A DNA stretch of 64,000 bases, taken from the NCBI RefSeq assembly GCF_030295955.1, contig NZ_AP027363.1, positions 2,705,046-2,769,045 of the forward strand, written 5' to 3'. Positions within the stretch are counted from its first letter, which is position 1; every line of letters begins with the position of its first letter. Source of the stretch: Thalassotalea agarivorans. GTDB taxonomy: Bacteria > Pseudomonadota > Gammaproteobacteria > Enterobacterales > Alteromonadaceae. The notes below the pieces were generated by a model. It was not told the origin of the DNA and made no database searches. It saw only the letters and a list, made by a program, of their open reading frames with translations. Of the stretch, positions 55,462 through 64,000 are shown in pieces. A program made the position numbers and the translations under genes.

Positions 55462-55489
55462 TAAAAAAGGAGCCTTAGGCTCCTTTTTT
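55462..55489 (+). terminator. intrinsic terminator of the peroxiredoxin gene
   Basis: Stem AAAAGGAGCC/GGCTCCTTTT with a TTA loop and T6, 22 bp after the stop; also usable on the minus strand for hemH. Confidence 0.9.
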
Positions 55490-55520
55490 GGTGTCGGAGT
55501 GGTGTCAGACACCACTTGGT
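55488..55520. repeat. solo REP of the RAYT family
   Basis: TTTGGTGTCGGAGTGGTGTC followed by AGACACCACTTGGT, nearly identical to 54575-54613. Lies at the 3' end of hemH, directly after the terminator. Confidence 0.87.
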
Positions 55521-55527
55521 AGTGTGA

Positions 55528-56550
55528 TTATTGCGTATTTTTGAGGTATGGTGTTATCAAACTGACGATTGCGTCGATATGATCTTCGCGCGCGTTTAAA
55601 CAGGGTATATAGTGATACGACTCACCACCCGCCTCTTCAAATATCTCTCGATTTTCTTCTTCAAGCTCTTCGAGCGTTTCAAGGCAATCAGCACTAAATG
55701 CAGGACTGACAATCGCAATATGTTTTGTTCCAGCTTTAGCTAAAGACTCCAACGTTTCGTCAGTATAAGGCTTAAGCCACTCCGCATTACCAAAACGAGA
55801 TTGGAAGGTAAGTATGTATTCATCTTCCTTTAAGCCTAGGCGTTTGGTTACTATTTCTGTTGTTTTGTGGCAAAAATCGAAATAAGGGTCACCAAGGTTA
55901 TGAAAACGTTTCGGCATACCATGATAAGAAAATACCAGTTTTTCCGGTTTACCATGCTCTGCAAAATGCTCTTCTATCGATTTGCGCAGTGCTCGAATAT
56001 AAAGCGGATTGTCATGGTAGCTGCTAATAAAACTGATGCTAGGCACCCAACGCCACGTACCTACTTCTTTAGCAATGGCGTCAAAGGTTGAGCCGGTAGT
56101 CGGGCTGGCATATTGCGGATATAGCGGCAACACAATAATGTTGTTGATACCCTGCTCTTGCATTGCTTTGAGGCGACTTGGAATTGAAGGATTTCCATAA
56201 CGCATTGCAATATCTACAACAACATCGTCGCCATAGCTTTTATGTAATTGTGCTGCCACAGCATCTCTTTGTTTCTGGGTGATAGCCAATAACGGTGAAC
56301 CTTCTTCGGTCCAAATGCTATCGTACAGTTTGGCTGATTTTGCTGGGCGAATACGTAAAATAATACCATGCAAAATGACCATCCAAATTAGTCGAGAAAT
56401 TTCCACCACTCTTGGATCCGATAAGAATTCTGCTAAATATCTCCTTAGCGCAGGAGCGGTGGGAGCATCAGGTGTACCTAAATTAGTTAGCAGTACACCT
56501 GTCTTAGGCGTTTTTTTACTAAAGGCTAAATCGCCTTTAAATCGGGACAT
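55528..56550 (-). CDS. hemH: ferrochelatase
   Basis: 340 aa. Inserts Fe2+ into protoporphyrin IX to make haem, at the inner membrane surface. Motifs: GVLLTNLGTPDAPT at the N-terminus, VLPLYPQYASPTTGSTFD, LVFSYHGMPKRFHNLGDPY with the active-site His, and FQSRFGNAEWLKPYT, PAFSADCLETLEELEEENRE. Nine bp after the glutathione peroxidase gene. It is the last gene of the ccmF-to-hemH unit, which links haem supply to cytochrome c maturation. Confidence 0.96.
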   Translation of the reverse strand: MSRFKGDLAFSKKTPKTGVLLTNLGTPDAPTAPALRRYLAEFLSDPRVVEISRLIWMVILHGIILRIRPAKSAKLYDSIWTEEGSPLLAITQKQRDAVAAQLHKSYGDDVVVDIAMRYGNPSIPSRLKAMQEQGINNIIVLPLYPQYASPTTGSTFDAIAKEVGTWRWVPSISFISSYHDNPLYIRALRKSIEEHFAEHGKPEKLVFSYHGMPKRFHNLGDPYFDFCHKTTEIVTKRLGLKEDEYILTFQSRFGNAEWLKPYTDETLESLAKAGTKHIAIVSPAFSADCLETLEELEEENREIFEEAGGESYHYIPCLNAREDHIDAIVSLITPYLKNTQ

Positions 56551-56559
56551 TACCTATCC

Positions 56560-57123
56560 TTATAAAGCCGCTTCGATAGCGTCGACAAACGCTTTATCGT
56601 CTGGAGCTACACGTGTATTAAAATGCTGTACTTCGCCGTCTTTATTAACTAAATACTTGTAGAAATTCCACTTCGGAGCGGTTGTTTCAGACGCCAAATG
56701 CTGAAAGACTGGATGCGCTTCATCGCCACGTACTTCTACGGTATTTACCATAGTAAAAGTTACACCATAGTCGATAAAACATACCTTCGCGGTTTCTTTC
56801 TCGTCATCACGCTCTTGAAAAAACTCACCTGATGGAAAACCAACAACAACTAAGCCCTGATCTTTATATTTTTTATGAAGTGCTTCCAACCCTTCAAATT
56901 GCGGCGTGTAACCACAATCAGATGCAGTGTTTATAATCAACGTTGCTTTGCCTGCTGTTAATTCACATAAATCTATTTCATTGGTTGCGTTCAATTTACG
57001 TACTTTATGATCTAGAAAAGATGCACATTCTGCGGTTTCGGCTTTAGCAGCGTCATTTGCTTGCGCGGGAGAATAGGTAAACGCTACAAGCGTAACTAGT
57101 GAAGAAATTAATAACTTATTCAT
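56560..57123 (-). CDS. exported glutathione peroxidase family protein
   Basis: 187 aa with signal peptide (MNKLLISSLVTLVAFTYSPAQA). Thioredoxin-fold core with the peroxidatic Cys in NTASDCGYTPQFEGLEALH, VVGFPSGEF in place of the usual FPCNQF, and the late WNFYKYLV. The resolving Cys may be that in KVCFIDYG. Probably thioredoxin-type rather than glutathione-dependent, removing lipid hydroperoxides in the periplasm. Between ccmI (24 bp) and hemH (9 bp). Confidence 0.9.
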   Translation of the reverse strand: MNKLLISSLVTLVAFTYSPAQANDAAKAETAECASFLDHKVRKLNATNEIDLCELTAGKATLIINTASDCGYTPQFEGLEALHKKYKDQGLVVVGFPSGEFFQERDDEKETAKVCFIDYGVTFTMVNTVEVRGDEAHPVFQHLASETTAPKWNFYKYLVNKDGEVQHFNTRVAPDDKAFVDAIEAAL

Positions 57124-57147
57124 GAAAACTTCCTATATAAAAATGTT

Positions 57148-58410
57148 TTACGGCACTACGCTATCGACTACTAATGAGATCACATCCGTGGTGCTCACCG
57201 CGACATTTAATTTTTCTGCTTTGTAATCGCCCGATTTAATACCTGCACCGCCGGATTCAGATACGATAGCATAGATATTAACGAATTCTGCACTACTTAA
57301 TTTGGCTTGCTCCATCATCGCTTTAGAGTCGTCAAGTAAGACAACCGCTGGCAGATCGCTAGCTTGCAATTTGACTGCCGCTAACGGCATACGCCCGCCA
57401 CCACTTGGAGTTGCGTAAACAAACACCACGCGGTCAGAACCTGCCATCAATTTTTCCAAAATTTCATCGGAAAGCGACACTTCAATTTGCAGTTGTGGTC
57501 CGTCTATAACCTCTGGTGTAGGCGCGACTTCTTGACCTGCCATAGCCATACGACTTTTAGCTTCCGCTACAGCGCCTTGCAGGGCTTCTATATTCACAGA
57601 CTCACGTCCTGAATCAATGACTTTTTGCCAAAAATCAATAGCGCCTTGATAGTTTTGGTGCATAAACTCATGCATACCCAGCAATATATTGGTTGATGGG
57701 TCTAGCGGATCCAATGCCAATGCCTTGTCTACAAGCGCTTGTACAGGTGGTGTAATCTCTTGGTTTTCAGCGTAAAACATTGCTTGTGCTTTAGCGCCAT
57801 ACAAATCTGCGTGTTCACCATCGATAGCAATAACCTTATCAAATGCAGCTGCAGCTTCTAAAAACTCGCCAGCGCCAACCAAGGCTTGCCCTAGCATATA
57901 CCAAGCTTCACCATTTTCAGGTTCTTGCTCAGTTAGCATTTTTAACTGCCTTACTCTAACTAGCGCTTGCTGATCAGCAGTCAGATTTTGATGCCCCTGT
58001 TGCTCGCTCATTTGGCCACTGTTGACTTGAGCGGCTAATTCGACCCCCTCATACGCACCTGTTTTTAGGTAGACGGCAAAACTAAACACGATAACGAACA
58101 ATGAAGTGACAACTGGCCACGTAATCGCGATATTGCCCTCGGCTTCCGGTTGTTTGTTTTCATTCTCTTCAATATCTTGCAACAATCCTCGGTTAAGCTC
58201 TTCCATTAAATAGTCAAAATTTTCTTGATCTATCTTACCTTGCTCAAAGTCTTGCTCTATTTCCGCTTTATGTTCTTTATAGAGCGCTACATTAGTTTCA
58301 TCGCGCACTGAAGGTTGCACTGGACGATTATTCTGTCCTAAAAAAGGCAGCCAAATAATGACCAGTAACAACAACACAAAAACAACAATAAGGAGTAATG
58401 ATACGACCAT
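57148..58410 (-). CDS. ccmI: cytochrome c maturation protein CcmI
   Basis: 420 aa inner-membrane protein. Two transmembrane helices (about 2-22 and 95-113) enclose a cytoplasmic leucine-zipper-like region. A periplasmic TPR domain (about 155-270) follows, with LTEQEPENGEAWYMLGQALVGAGEFLEAAAAFDKVI, and then a C-terminal beta domain. Captures apocytochrome C-termini for the CcmFH ligase. Matches the C-terminal half of E. coli CcmH, here a separate protein. Six bp after ccmH. Confidence 0.94.
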   Translation of the reverse strand: MVVSLLLIVVFVLLLLVIIWLPFLGQNNRPVQPSVRDETNVALYKEHKAEIEQDFEQGKIDQENFDYLMEELNRGLLQDIEENENKQPEAEGNIAITWPVVTSLFVIVFSFAVYLKTGAYEGVELAAQVNSGQMSEQQGHQNLTADQQALVRVRQLKMLTEQEPENGEAWYMLGQALVGAGEFLEAAAAFDKVIAIDGEHADLYGAKAQAMFYAENQEITPPVQALVDKALALDPLDPSTNILLGMHEFMHQNYQGAIDFWQKVIDSGRESVNIEALQGAVAEAKSRMAMAGQEVAPTPEVIDGPQLQIEVSLSDEILEKLMAGSDRVVFVYATPSGGGRMPLAAVKLQASDLPAVVLLDDSKAMMEQAKLSSAEFVNIYAIVSESGGAGIKSGDYKAEKLNVAVSTTDVISLVVDSVVP

Positions 58411-58416
58411 AATTAT

Positions 58417-58875
58417 TTATTTCTCTTTCAATAAGTCTTCGAGCTTTTGTTGTTGCTCAGCGGTAAGTGTTTTTGCTTTTTTCTCAGGCTTTTTTCTAAG
58501 AATTAGAATAAGCGCTATAAAGCCAACAATAACAAGTACAATAGGACCAAACCATAATACGTAGGTCAGTGGACTAATTTTAGGGCGATACAGAACAAAC
58601 TCACCATAGCGCTCCACCATAAACTGCACGATTTCTTGGTCAGAGCGGCCTTGTTGCAACATGTCGTATACTTGTTGACGCAGGTCAATTGCTATTTCAG
58701 AATTAGAATCCGCCAGATTTTGATTTTGACACTTTGGACAACGTAATTCTTTAACCAAAGACTGATAACGTTTTTTAGTGACTTCGTCTTGAAAAACATA
58801 TGTATCTGAAGACGCGTTCACTGCAAATGTAGCTGAGACAATAATAAATAAAACTAACGTAATTATCGGCTTCAC
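58417..58875 (-). CDS. ccmH: cytochrome c maturation thiol oxidoreductase CcmH
   Basis: 152 aa. Signal/anchor N-terminus, active-site LRCPKCQNQNLADSNSEIA with the conserved Cys-x2-Cys, DLRQQVYDMLQQGRSDQEIVQFMVERYGEFVLYRPK, one C-terminal membrane helix (about 108-127), and a Lys-rich tail. Reduces the haem-binding cysteines of apocytochrome c together with CcmG/CcmF. Two bp after dsbE. Confidence 0.95.
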   Translation of the reverse strand: MKPIITLVLFIIVSATFAVNASSDTYVFQDEVTKKRYQSLVKELRCPKCQNQNLADSNSEIAIDLRQQVYDMLQQGRSDQEIVQFMVERYGEFVLYRPKISPLTYVLWFGPIVLVIVGFIALILILRKKPEKKAKTLTAEQQQKLEDLLKEK

Positions 58876-58877
58876 TC

Positions 58878-59426
58878 TTACTCTCCTCGCGCTATTTCTT
58901 GTTCTATCATTTTAACGACGGGTTCAAATTTTTGAGCCCAGCTATTACTGTCCACGATACCTGCATAACGCATACGGATAAGCCCATGATGGTCGATAAT
59001 AAACGTTTCCGGTGCTCCATAAACACCTAAATTCAAACCTAAACTACCCATTTCGTCAAACAAGGAAAACACATAAGGGTCACCTAGTTTATCTAGCCAC
59101 TCACGTGCAATACTGCGTTCATCTTTGTAGTTGACGCCATATAGGGTGAATCTATCACTTTTCGCTAAATCTAATAAATATGGATGTTCTACCCGGCAAC
59201 CAGGACACCATGTACCCCATACATTTAGCAAAACAATCTCGCCCTTTAAGTCAGCAGCAGTAAATTGCGCATTTTTATCTTTCACACTGGAAAGGTTAAA
59301 CGCAGGAACGGGTTTACCAATAAGTGCAGAAGGTAACTCTTGTGGGTTTAAGGACAAGCCTCGATACAGCACAATGGCTAAAACCACAAATAGTATTAAC
59401 GGCAGAAAACGAATCATTTTATTCAC
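58878..59426 (-). CDS. dsbE: cytochrome c biogenesis thioredoxin DsbE/CcmG
   Basis: 182 aa. Start chosen at GTG 59426, whose GTGA overlaps the ccmF stop and has GGAG 8 nt before it; longer frames inside ccmF are rejected. One N-terminal membrane helix (MIRFLPLILFVVLAIVLYRGL) and a periplasmic thioredoxin domain with the active site WGTWCPGCRVEHPYL, and GVYGAPETFIIDHHG carrying the cis-Pro. Passes electrons from DsbD to CcmH/apocytochrome. Confidence 0.95.
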   Translation of the reverse strand: MNKMIRFLPLILFVVLAIVLYRGLSLNPQELPSALIGKPVPAFNLSSVKDKNAQFTAADLKGEIVLLNVWGTWCPGCRVEHPYLLDLAKSDRFTLYGVNYKDERSIAREWLDKLGDPYVFSLFDEMGSLGLNLGVYGAPETFIIDHHGLIRMRYAGIVDSNSWAQKFEPVVKMIEQEIARGE

Positions 59427-61396
59427 GCTAAGCTCTCCTTCGCCGACGGTGTTTTTTCCACTGTTTTTTGTTTTCTGCGGCGATAGCGCTTGTCTAAAAT
59501 TGCGCATAGTCCACCTAACGCCATAAAGATAGCACCTAACCAAATCCAACGAACAAATGGTTTATAGTGAATGCGAATAGCCCAAGCGCCGTCACCTAGC
59601 GGATCGCCCAGGGCTACATAGACATCGCGGAATAAGCCAGGATCGATACCTGCTTCTGTCATGCCCATGGTTTGTACTAAATAGGTACGTCTTTCAGGTT
59701 TAAGATGACTAATAAATTTGTCGCCTTTATAGACCATCAGCTGCCCCTGTTCGGCACTATAATTTGGTCCCTGCACCTGCTTTGTGCCTTCAAAAGCAAT
59801 GGTATAGCCTGAGACGGTATAAGTGTCGCCTTTCGCCATTCTAACGTTCGTTTCCGATTCATAGTTAGATACGATGGTTACACCCACTATAGTAATGGCA
59901 ATACCTGTATGTGCTAATGTCATACCCAACTGGCTAAGCGAGAACTTAGGACCAGCTTTTCCATTTCTTGCTTTAACCTGATTGATAAAATCACGTGCAA
60001 CAACTAGAAATACCCACATTGCCAGCGCCATGCCCAAAGCGACTTTCCAATTGAAACCATCACCATAAACGAATGGGAAAGCAATACCAAAGACAATACT
60101 AAAGACAGATGCCTTACTAATTTGTTTTCTTAATTCACCAGACTTCGCTTTTTTCCACCGTATCAGCGGCCCTATTCCCATGGCTAAGAACAGCAGTACC
60201 ATGATAGGTACAAAAACGGCATTAAAGTACGGCGGTCCAACTGAAATTTTCCCTTGGCCCATTGCATCAATTAGCAATGGATACAGTGTACCGATTAGCA
60301 CCGTAATTGCTGAAACAACCAATAAAATATTACAGATCAGCAACGCCGTTTCACGCGAATATAGAGAGAAGCGACTAAAACTTTGAACATTTGACGCTCT
60401 AAAAGCAAATAGCGTGAGAGAACCGCCAACCGCTATGGCAAGCAGCACCAAAATAAACGCGCCTCTACTGGGGTCTGCTGCAAAAGAGTGAACCGATGTC
60501 AGCACCCCTGAACGCACGAGGAATGTACCTAATAAACTTAAGCTAAAGGCAAATATGGCAAGCAGCACAGTCCAGTTTCTAAACGTGCCGCGTTTTTCGG
60601 TCACCGCCAATGAATGTATAAGCGCTGTACCTACAAGCCAAGGCATAAATGACGCGTTTTCTACCGGATCCCAAAACCACCAGCCACCCCAGCCAAGTTC
60701 GTAATATGCCCACCAACTGCCAAGGGCAATGCCTAAGGTTAAAAATGCCCAAGCAGCAACAGTCCAAGGACGAGACCACCTAGCCCATGCGGCATCCATT
60801 TTGCCAGAAATTAAGGCCGCCACCGCAAACGCAAAAGCGACTGAAAAGCCGACGTAGCCAAGGTACAGAAGTGGCGGATGAATTATCAGTCCAATATCTT
60901 GTAGCAGAGGATTAAGGTCCCTACCTTCTTCCGGCGAAATAGGTAAAAGTCGATCAAACGGGTTCGATGTAAGTATGGTAAACAACATGAAGCCCAACGC
61001 AATCATGCCCATTATTGACAGCACAATAGCGATGAACTTAGGTTCTAACTCTTTGCTAAATTTGGCAACCGCCATTGTCCAAGCGGTCAGCGCTAAGACC
61101 CAAAGTAACAATGAACCTTCGTGTCCACCCCAAACGGCGGATATTTTAAAATAGATAGGAAGTTGAGTATTGGAGTGACTTGCTATGTAACGTATGGAGA
61201 AGTCATCTATCGTAAAACTGTACGTTAGAATAACAAAACTGATGGCAGTAAATGCGAACATACCAAAAGTAAGGGGACGAGCGAAATTATATAATGCTCG
61301 ATTATTGCTATATACCCCTATCATCGGGATAAAAGACAAACATATCGCGAAAGCCAGCGCGATTATCAGGGCAAAATGGCCCAGTTCTGGTAACAT
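59423..61396 (-). CDS. ccmF: haem lyase CcmF
   Basis: 657 aa with about 15 membrane helices. The ATG at 61396 has GGAG 7 nt upstream, so it is preferred over an earlier frame. WWD-type haem-handling signature in YELGWGGWWFWDPVENASFMPWL, conserved HPPLLYLGY and the typical N-terminus MLPELGHFALIIALAF. It attaches haem from holo-CcmE to apocytochrome c with CcmH/CcmI. First gene of the minus-strand ccmF-dsbE-ccmH-ccmI-gpx-hemH unit. Confidence 0.96.
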   Translation of the reverse strand: MLPELGHFALIIALAFAICLSFIPMIGVYSNNRALYNFARPLTFGMFAFTAISFVILTYSFTIDDFSIRYIASHSNTQLPIYFKISAVWGGHEGSLLLWVLALTAWTMAVAKFSKELEPKFIAIVLSIMGMIALGFMLFTILTSNPFDRLLPISPEEGRDLNPLLQDIGLIIHPPLLYLGYVGFSVAFAFAVAALISGKMDAAWARWSRPWTVAAWAFLTLGIALGSWWAYYELGWGGWWFWDPVENASFMPWLVGTALIHSLAVTEKRGTFRNWTVLLAIFAFSLSLLGTFLVRSGVLTSVHSFAADPSRGAFILVLLAIAVGGSLTLFAFRASNVQSFSRFSLYSRETALLICNILLVVSAITVLIGTLYPLLIDAMGQGKISVGPPYFNAVFVPIMVLLFLAMGIGPLIRWKKAKSGELRKQISKASVFSIVFGIAFPFVYGDGFNWKVALGMALAMWVFLVVARDFINQVKARNGKAGPKFSLSQLGMTLAHTGIAITIVGVTIVSNYESETNVRMAKGDTYTVSGYTIAFEGTKQVQGPNYSAEQGQLMVYKGDKFISHLKPERRTYLVQTMGMTEAGIDPGLFRDVYVALGDPLGDGAWAIRIHYKPFVRWIWLGAIFMALGGLCAILDKRYRRRKQKTVEKTPSAKESLA

Positions 61397-61708
61397 GCAA
61401 ACTCTCCAAGCTTGAATAAGCAAGCACTCAAGGCGCGAATGGCGCGTTGTAAATGTGCTTCTCTAATTTACGTGGTAGCAGACCAACAAGATTACATTTT
61501 TTGTTTTTTGTTGGCATTAGCGAAATTCTAACATTAACTGACTTTAAAACGCATCCAAGATAGCTATGTTTCGATGATTAAATGCATAAAAAGTTAAGCT
61601 ATTTCAAAAAAACTTAGTTTTATGAGAAAACAACAGGCTTTGCCACTGGCAAGGTGCGCTATAAATCTGTAGTATTTTCCTCACCATAACACCAGAAATC
61701 AGCTAACT
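61397..61708. other. divergent promoter region of the two ccm units
   Basis: 312 bp between ccmF and ccmA, both transcribed outward from here. Contains a perfect TTGCCA-C-TGGCAA inverted repeat (61640-61652) directly before a TATAAA box (61660-61665) facing ccmA. No gene was seen. Promoter assignment is weak. Confidence 0.45.
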
Positions 61709-62350
61709 TTGACAAAAGATTCAACGACTTTGTTATCTGCTCAAAACCTCACTTGCATAAGAGAGGACCGTATATTATTCGAGCACCTTTCTTTTACAAT
61801 TAACGCTGGTGATATTGTCCAAATTGAAGGTCCTAACGGTGCTGGAAAAACCAGCTTGTTGAGAATTTTGGCGGGCTTGTCTCAGCCATTTGAAGGCGAG
61901 GTGTTGTTTACAAATAAAGACATCAACAAGCACCGCGAAGACTATGTCAGCGAACTCACCTATTTAGGTCATCTCGCGGGCGTAAAAGGTGAAATGACGG
62001 CCGAAGAAAATTTAGCATTTAACTTAGCATTGCACGGCCATGAAAACATCGATAGTGACCAAGCATTAGCCAAAGTAAACTTAACTGGTTTCGAAGATGC
62101 GTTAGCATCACATTTGAGCGCGGGGCAGCACCGTCGAATAGCCTTGGCAAAACTATGGCAAACTAACACACCTGTTTGGATTCTGGATGAACCCTTTACC
62201 GCTATAGATAAGCAAGGTGTAGCTACTCTCGAAAAACTATTTGTAGAGCACGCTAAACGAGGTGGTTGCGTGATATTGACGACGCATCAAGATCTGTCTT
62301 TATCAGATGATTTGTATAGTAAAATAACGCTTGAATACAGGTACTTTTAA
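61709..62350 (+). CDS. ccmA: haem exporter ATPase CcmA
   Basis: 213 aa ABC ATPase. Walker A EGPNGAGKTSLL near residues 37-48, signature LSAGQHRRIALAKLW, Walker B WILDEPFTAID. With CcmB/C/D it releases holo-CcmE from the haem-loading complex. The start is probably the TTG at 61709 (no ATG in a fitting place); no strong Shine-Dalgarno. First gene of ccmABCD. Confidence 0.95.
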   Translation: MTKDSTTLLSAQNLTCIREDRILFEHLSFTINAGDIVQIEGPNGAGKTSLLRILAGLSQPFEGEVLFTNKDINKHREDYVSELTYLGHLAGVKGEMTAEENLAFNLALHGHENIDSDQALAKVNLTGFEDALASHLSAGQHRRIALAKLWQTNTPVWILDEPFTAIDKQGVATLEKLFVEHAKRGGCVILTTHQDLSLSDDLYSKITLEYRYF

Positions 62351-62352
62351 TC

Positions 62353-63054
62353 ATGACTGATTCAATAGTTTCTCAAGCACCAAGTTATTCAAAAGCGTTC
62401 AAGCTTATCGTTGGCCGCGACCTTACCATAGCTTTTCGCCATAAAGACGACATAGCGAACCCTTTACTGTTTTTTATCATCGTCATTACGCTATTTCCGC
62501 TAGGAATTGGTCCAGAGCCCAATATGTTGACACGCATAGCGCCTGGTATCCTTTGGGTATCTGCCTTGCTCGCAACCCTGCTGTCTCTCGATAGAATGTT
62601 TAAATCAGATTACGCCGATGGTTCTTTAGAACAAATGATGCTGTCGCCTACCCCTATGTTTGTGCTGGTGCTTGCTAAGGTGACCGCACATTGGCTACTG
62701 ACGGGACTACCTCTGATTTTGATGGCTCCCCTGTTAGCCACAATGTTGCACCTTGCGCCAGAAAGCTACATTCCGTTGTTAATTACTCTGTTGTTGGGAA
62801 CGCCGGTACTCAGCATGATAGGGGCTATTGGGGCGGCATTAACTTTGGGCATTAAAAAAGGCGGTGTATTGCTAAGCTTATTGGTAATACCGCTCTACAT
62901 TCCATTACTTATCTTTGCGACGAGTGCCATCGATACTGCCGCAATGAACTTACCTTATGATTTTCAACTTGCTATAATAGCGGCGTTATTTTTTGGCACA
63001 CTAACGCTATCACCCTTTGCTGTGAGCGCAGCCTTAAAAGTGAGTACAAACTAA
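62353..63054 (+). CDS. ccmB: haem exporter permease CcmB
   Basis: 233 aa with six membrane helices. Family start FKLIVGRDLTIAFRHKDDIANPLLFFIIVITLFPLGIGPEP, then GILWVSALLATLLSLDRMF, DYADGSLEQMMLSP. Partner of CcmA. Two bp after ccmA and 2 bp before ccmC. Confidence 0.95.
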   Translation: MTDSIVSQAPSYSKAFKLIVGRDLTIAFRHKDDIANPLLFFIIVITLFPLGIGPEPNMLTRIAPGILWVSALLATLLSLDRMFKSDYADGSLEQMMLSPTPMFVLVLAKVTAHWLLTGLPLILMAPLLATMLHLAPESYIPLLITLLLGTPVLSMIGAIGAALTLGIKKGGVLLSLLVIPLYIPLLIFATSAIDTAAMNLPYDFQLAIIAALFFGTLTLSPFAVSAALKVSTN

Positions 63055-63056
63055 TT

Positions 63057-63797
63057 ATGTGGAAATGGTTACACCCCTACGCTAACCCTGAAGTAACTTA
63101 TCACTTTACCAATAAACTTATCCCGTGGTTTAACCGTATTGCCTTTATATTGTTATTAACCGGTATGGTATGGGCACTACTTTTTGTGCCACCTGATTAT
63201 CAACAAGGCAATAGCTTTAGAATATTTTATATCCACGTACCGGCTGCTATTTTGTCCATGGCTATCTATTTTTGGATGGCGGTTGCCGCGCTAACGAGTT
63301 TGGTTTGGCAAGTTAGACTCGCCGACGCCTCTGCTGCTGCAATGGCTCCTATTGGTGCCATCTTTACCGCAATTGCCTTATTTACAGGTGCAGCTTGGGG
63401 CAAACCAACATGGGGTACTTGGTGGGTGTGGGATGCTAGGCTTACGTCAGAGTTAATACTGCTTTTCTTGTATCTAGGTGTCATCGCACTGCATAACGCC
63501 TTTGACGACAAAGTATTAGCAGGAAGAGCCGCAAGTATTTTAGCACTTGTTGGCGTTGTAAATTTACCTATCATCCATTACTCGGTTGAATGGTGGAATA
63601 CCTTGCATCAAGGTTCAACGGTCACCAAACTCGGCGCGCCTAATATGGCGATGGAAATGTATTGGCCGTTTGTAGTATGTTTCTTTGGGTTTGCATTTTT
63701 AGCAGGCAGTATTATTTGTACTCGATTTAAAACAGAAATATTGGCCAGAAATAGTATGCGCCCTTGGGTAAAATCATTAGTGAGTGAAGGAGCGTAG
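63057..63797 (+). CDS. ccmC: haem-handling protein CcmC
   Basis: 246 aa, six membrane helices, WWD signature in WGKPTWGTWWVWDARLTSELILLFLYLG and periplasmic haem-ligand His residues (IFYIHVPAAI and NLPIIHYSVEWWN). Loads haem onto CcmE. Two bp before ccmD. Confidence 0.96.
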   Translation: MWKWLHPYANPEVTYHFTNKLIPWFNRIAFILLLTGMVWALLFVPPDYQQGNSFRIFYIHVPAAILSMAIYFWMAVAALTSLVWQVRLADASAAAMAPIGAIFTAIALFTGAAWGKPTWGTWWVWDARLTSELILLFLYLGVIALHNAFDDKVLAGRAASILALVGVVNLPIIHYSVEWWNTLHQGSTVTKLGAPNMAMEMYWPFVVCFFGFAFLAGSIICTRFKTEILARNSMRPWVKSLVSEGA

Positions 63798-63799
63798 CA

Positions 63800-64000
63800 A
63801 TGCAATTTGACACGTTTTCACAGTTTATCAATATGGATGGCCACGGCTTTTATGTCTGGTTATCGTATGGGTTTTCTTGGCTACTGATTGCTGTAATAGC
63901 GGTAATGAGTAAAAAAAGTTTAACCGATAAAAAACAAGAGATCGCCAAGCGTATTGCAAGGCAAGATCGCTTGAAAGCTGCTCAAAAACAGCAGTCATCA
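63800..64000 (+). CDS. ccmD: cytochrome c maturation protein CcmD (3' end beyond window)
   Basis: 67 codons visible, starting at ATG 63800 and open to the end of the window. MQFDTFSQFINMDGHGFYVWLSYGFSW then one membrane helix (LLIAVIAVMS) and a basic cytoplasmic tail with KKQEIAKRIARQ, all typical of CcmD. The FxMGGHGFYVW-type N-terminus is diagnostic. ccmE is expected just past the window. Confidence 0.9.
   Translation, partial: MQFDTFSQFINMDGHGFYVWLSYGFSWLLIAVIAVMSKKSLTDKKQEIAKRIARQDRLKAAQKQQSS

Overview
The window is a contiguous piece of a gammaproteobacterial chromosome at roughly 40% G+C. Gene content (LpoA, ZapD, DolP, DiaA, RfaH, pilABCD-coaE-zapD, divided ccm operons, an RpoE/ChrR stress operon) and protein style point to a marine Alteromonadales bacterium of the Colwellia/Thalassotalea type. 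The genus is an inference; no rRNA or tRNA gene was seen.

Layout. 0-1.1 kb: 3'-truncated NhaC-type Na+/H+ antiporter. 1.25-2.5 kb: di-haem cytochrome c peroxidase lipoprotein. 2.9-9.7 kb (minus): stress module of an ECF sigma factor, ChrR-like zinc anti-sigma factor and DUF523/DUF1722 protein, followed by a second unit of NTF2-like protein, SDR, FAD oxidoreductase, DUF1365 protein and cyclopropane fatty acid synthase. Two matching candidate promoters (GAWCT-N16-CGTATWA) precede the two units. 9.8-18.6 kb (minus): DUF4397 lipoprotein, chalcone-isomerase-like protein, acyl-CoA ligase, and a TetR/adaptor/RND efflux operon with a clear palindromic operator. 18.7-25.2 kb: PafA-like alkaline phosphatase, rsmI, then lpoA-yraN-diaA-dolP. 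25.4-31.6 kb: type IV pilus genes pilA, B, C, D, then coaE and zapD. 31.6-35.0 kb: hydrolase, two unknown proteins, SRAP protein and a RAYT transposase between inverted REP arrays.

35.2-54.6 kb: RfaH followed by a Wzx/Wzy-type surface polysaccharide locus. An ops-like element lies directly after rfaH. Then come wzb-wza-wzc, UDP-GalNAcA genes (wbpO/wbpP type), wzx, three glycosyltransferases, a wzy-like polymerase, an acyltransferase, and a PglC/D/E/F-like set predicted to make and attach a bacillosamine-type (2,4-diamino-trideoxy) sugar. The polysaccharide should start with that sugar and is probably a tetrasaccharide repeat containing an N-acetylhexosaminuronic acid. The middle (about 42.9-49.1 kb) is clearly AT-richer. 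An 82-bp inverted repeat brackets the variable block, and a four-helix-bundle gene lies between 59-bp direct repeats.

54.9-64 kb: peroxiredoxin, then cytochrome c maturation genes in two divergent units: ccmF-dsbE-ccmH-ccmI-gpx-hemH (minus) and ccmA-B-C-D (plus, ccmD cut by the window end).

Two families of short palindromic repeats are scattered in gene ends: five copies of a GGGGTCAGAACATGTTC type, and a GGTGTCAGA type clustered around the RAYT gene with two solo copies near 54.6 and 55.5 kb.
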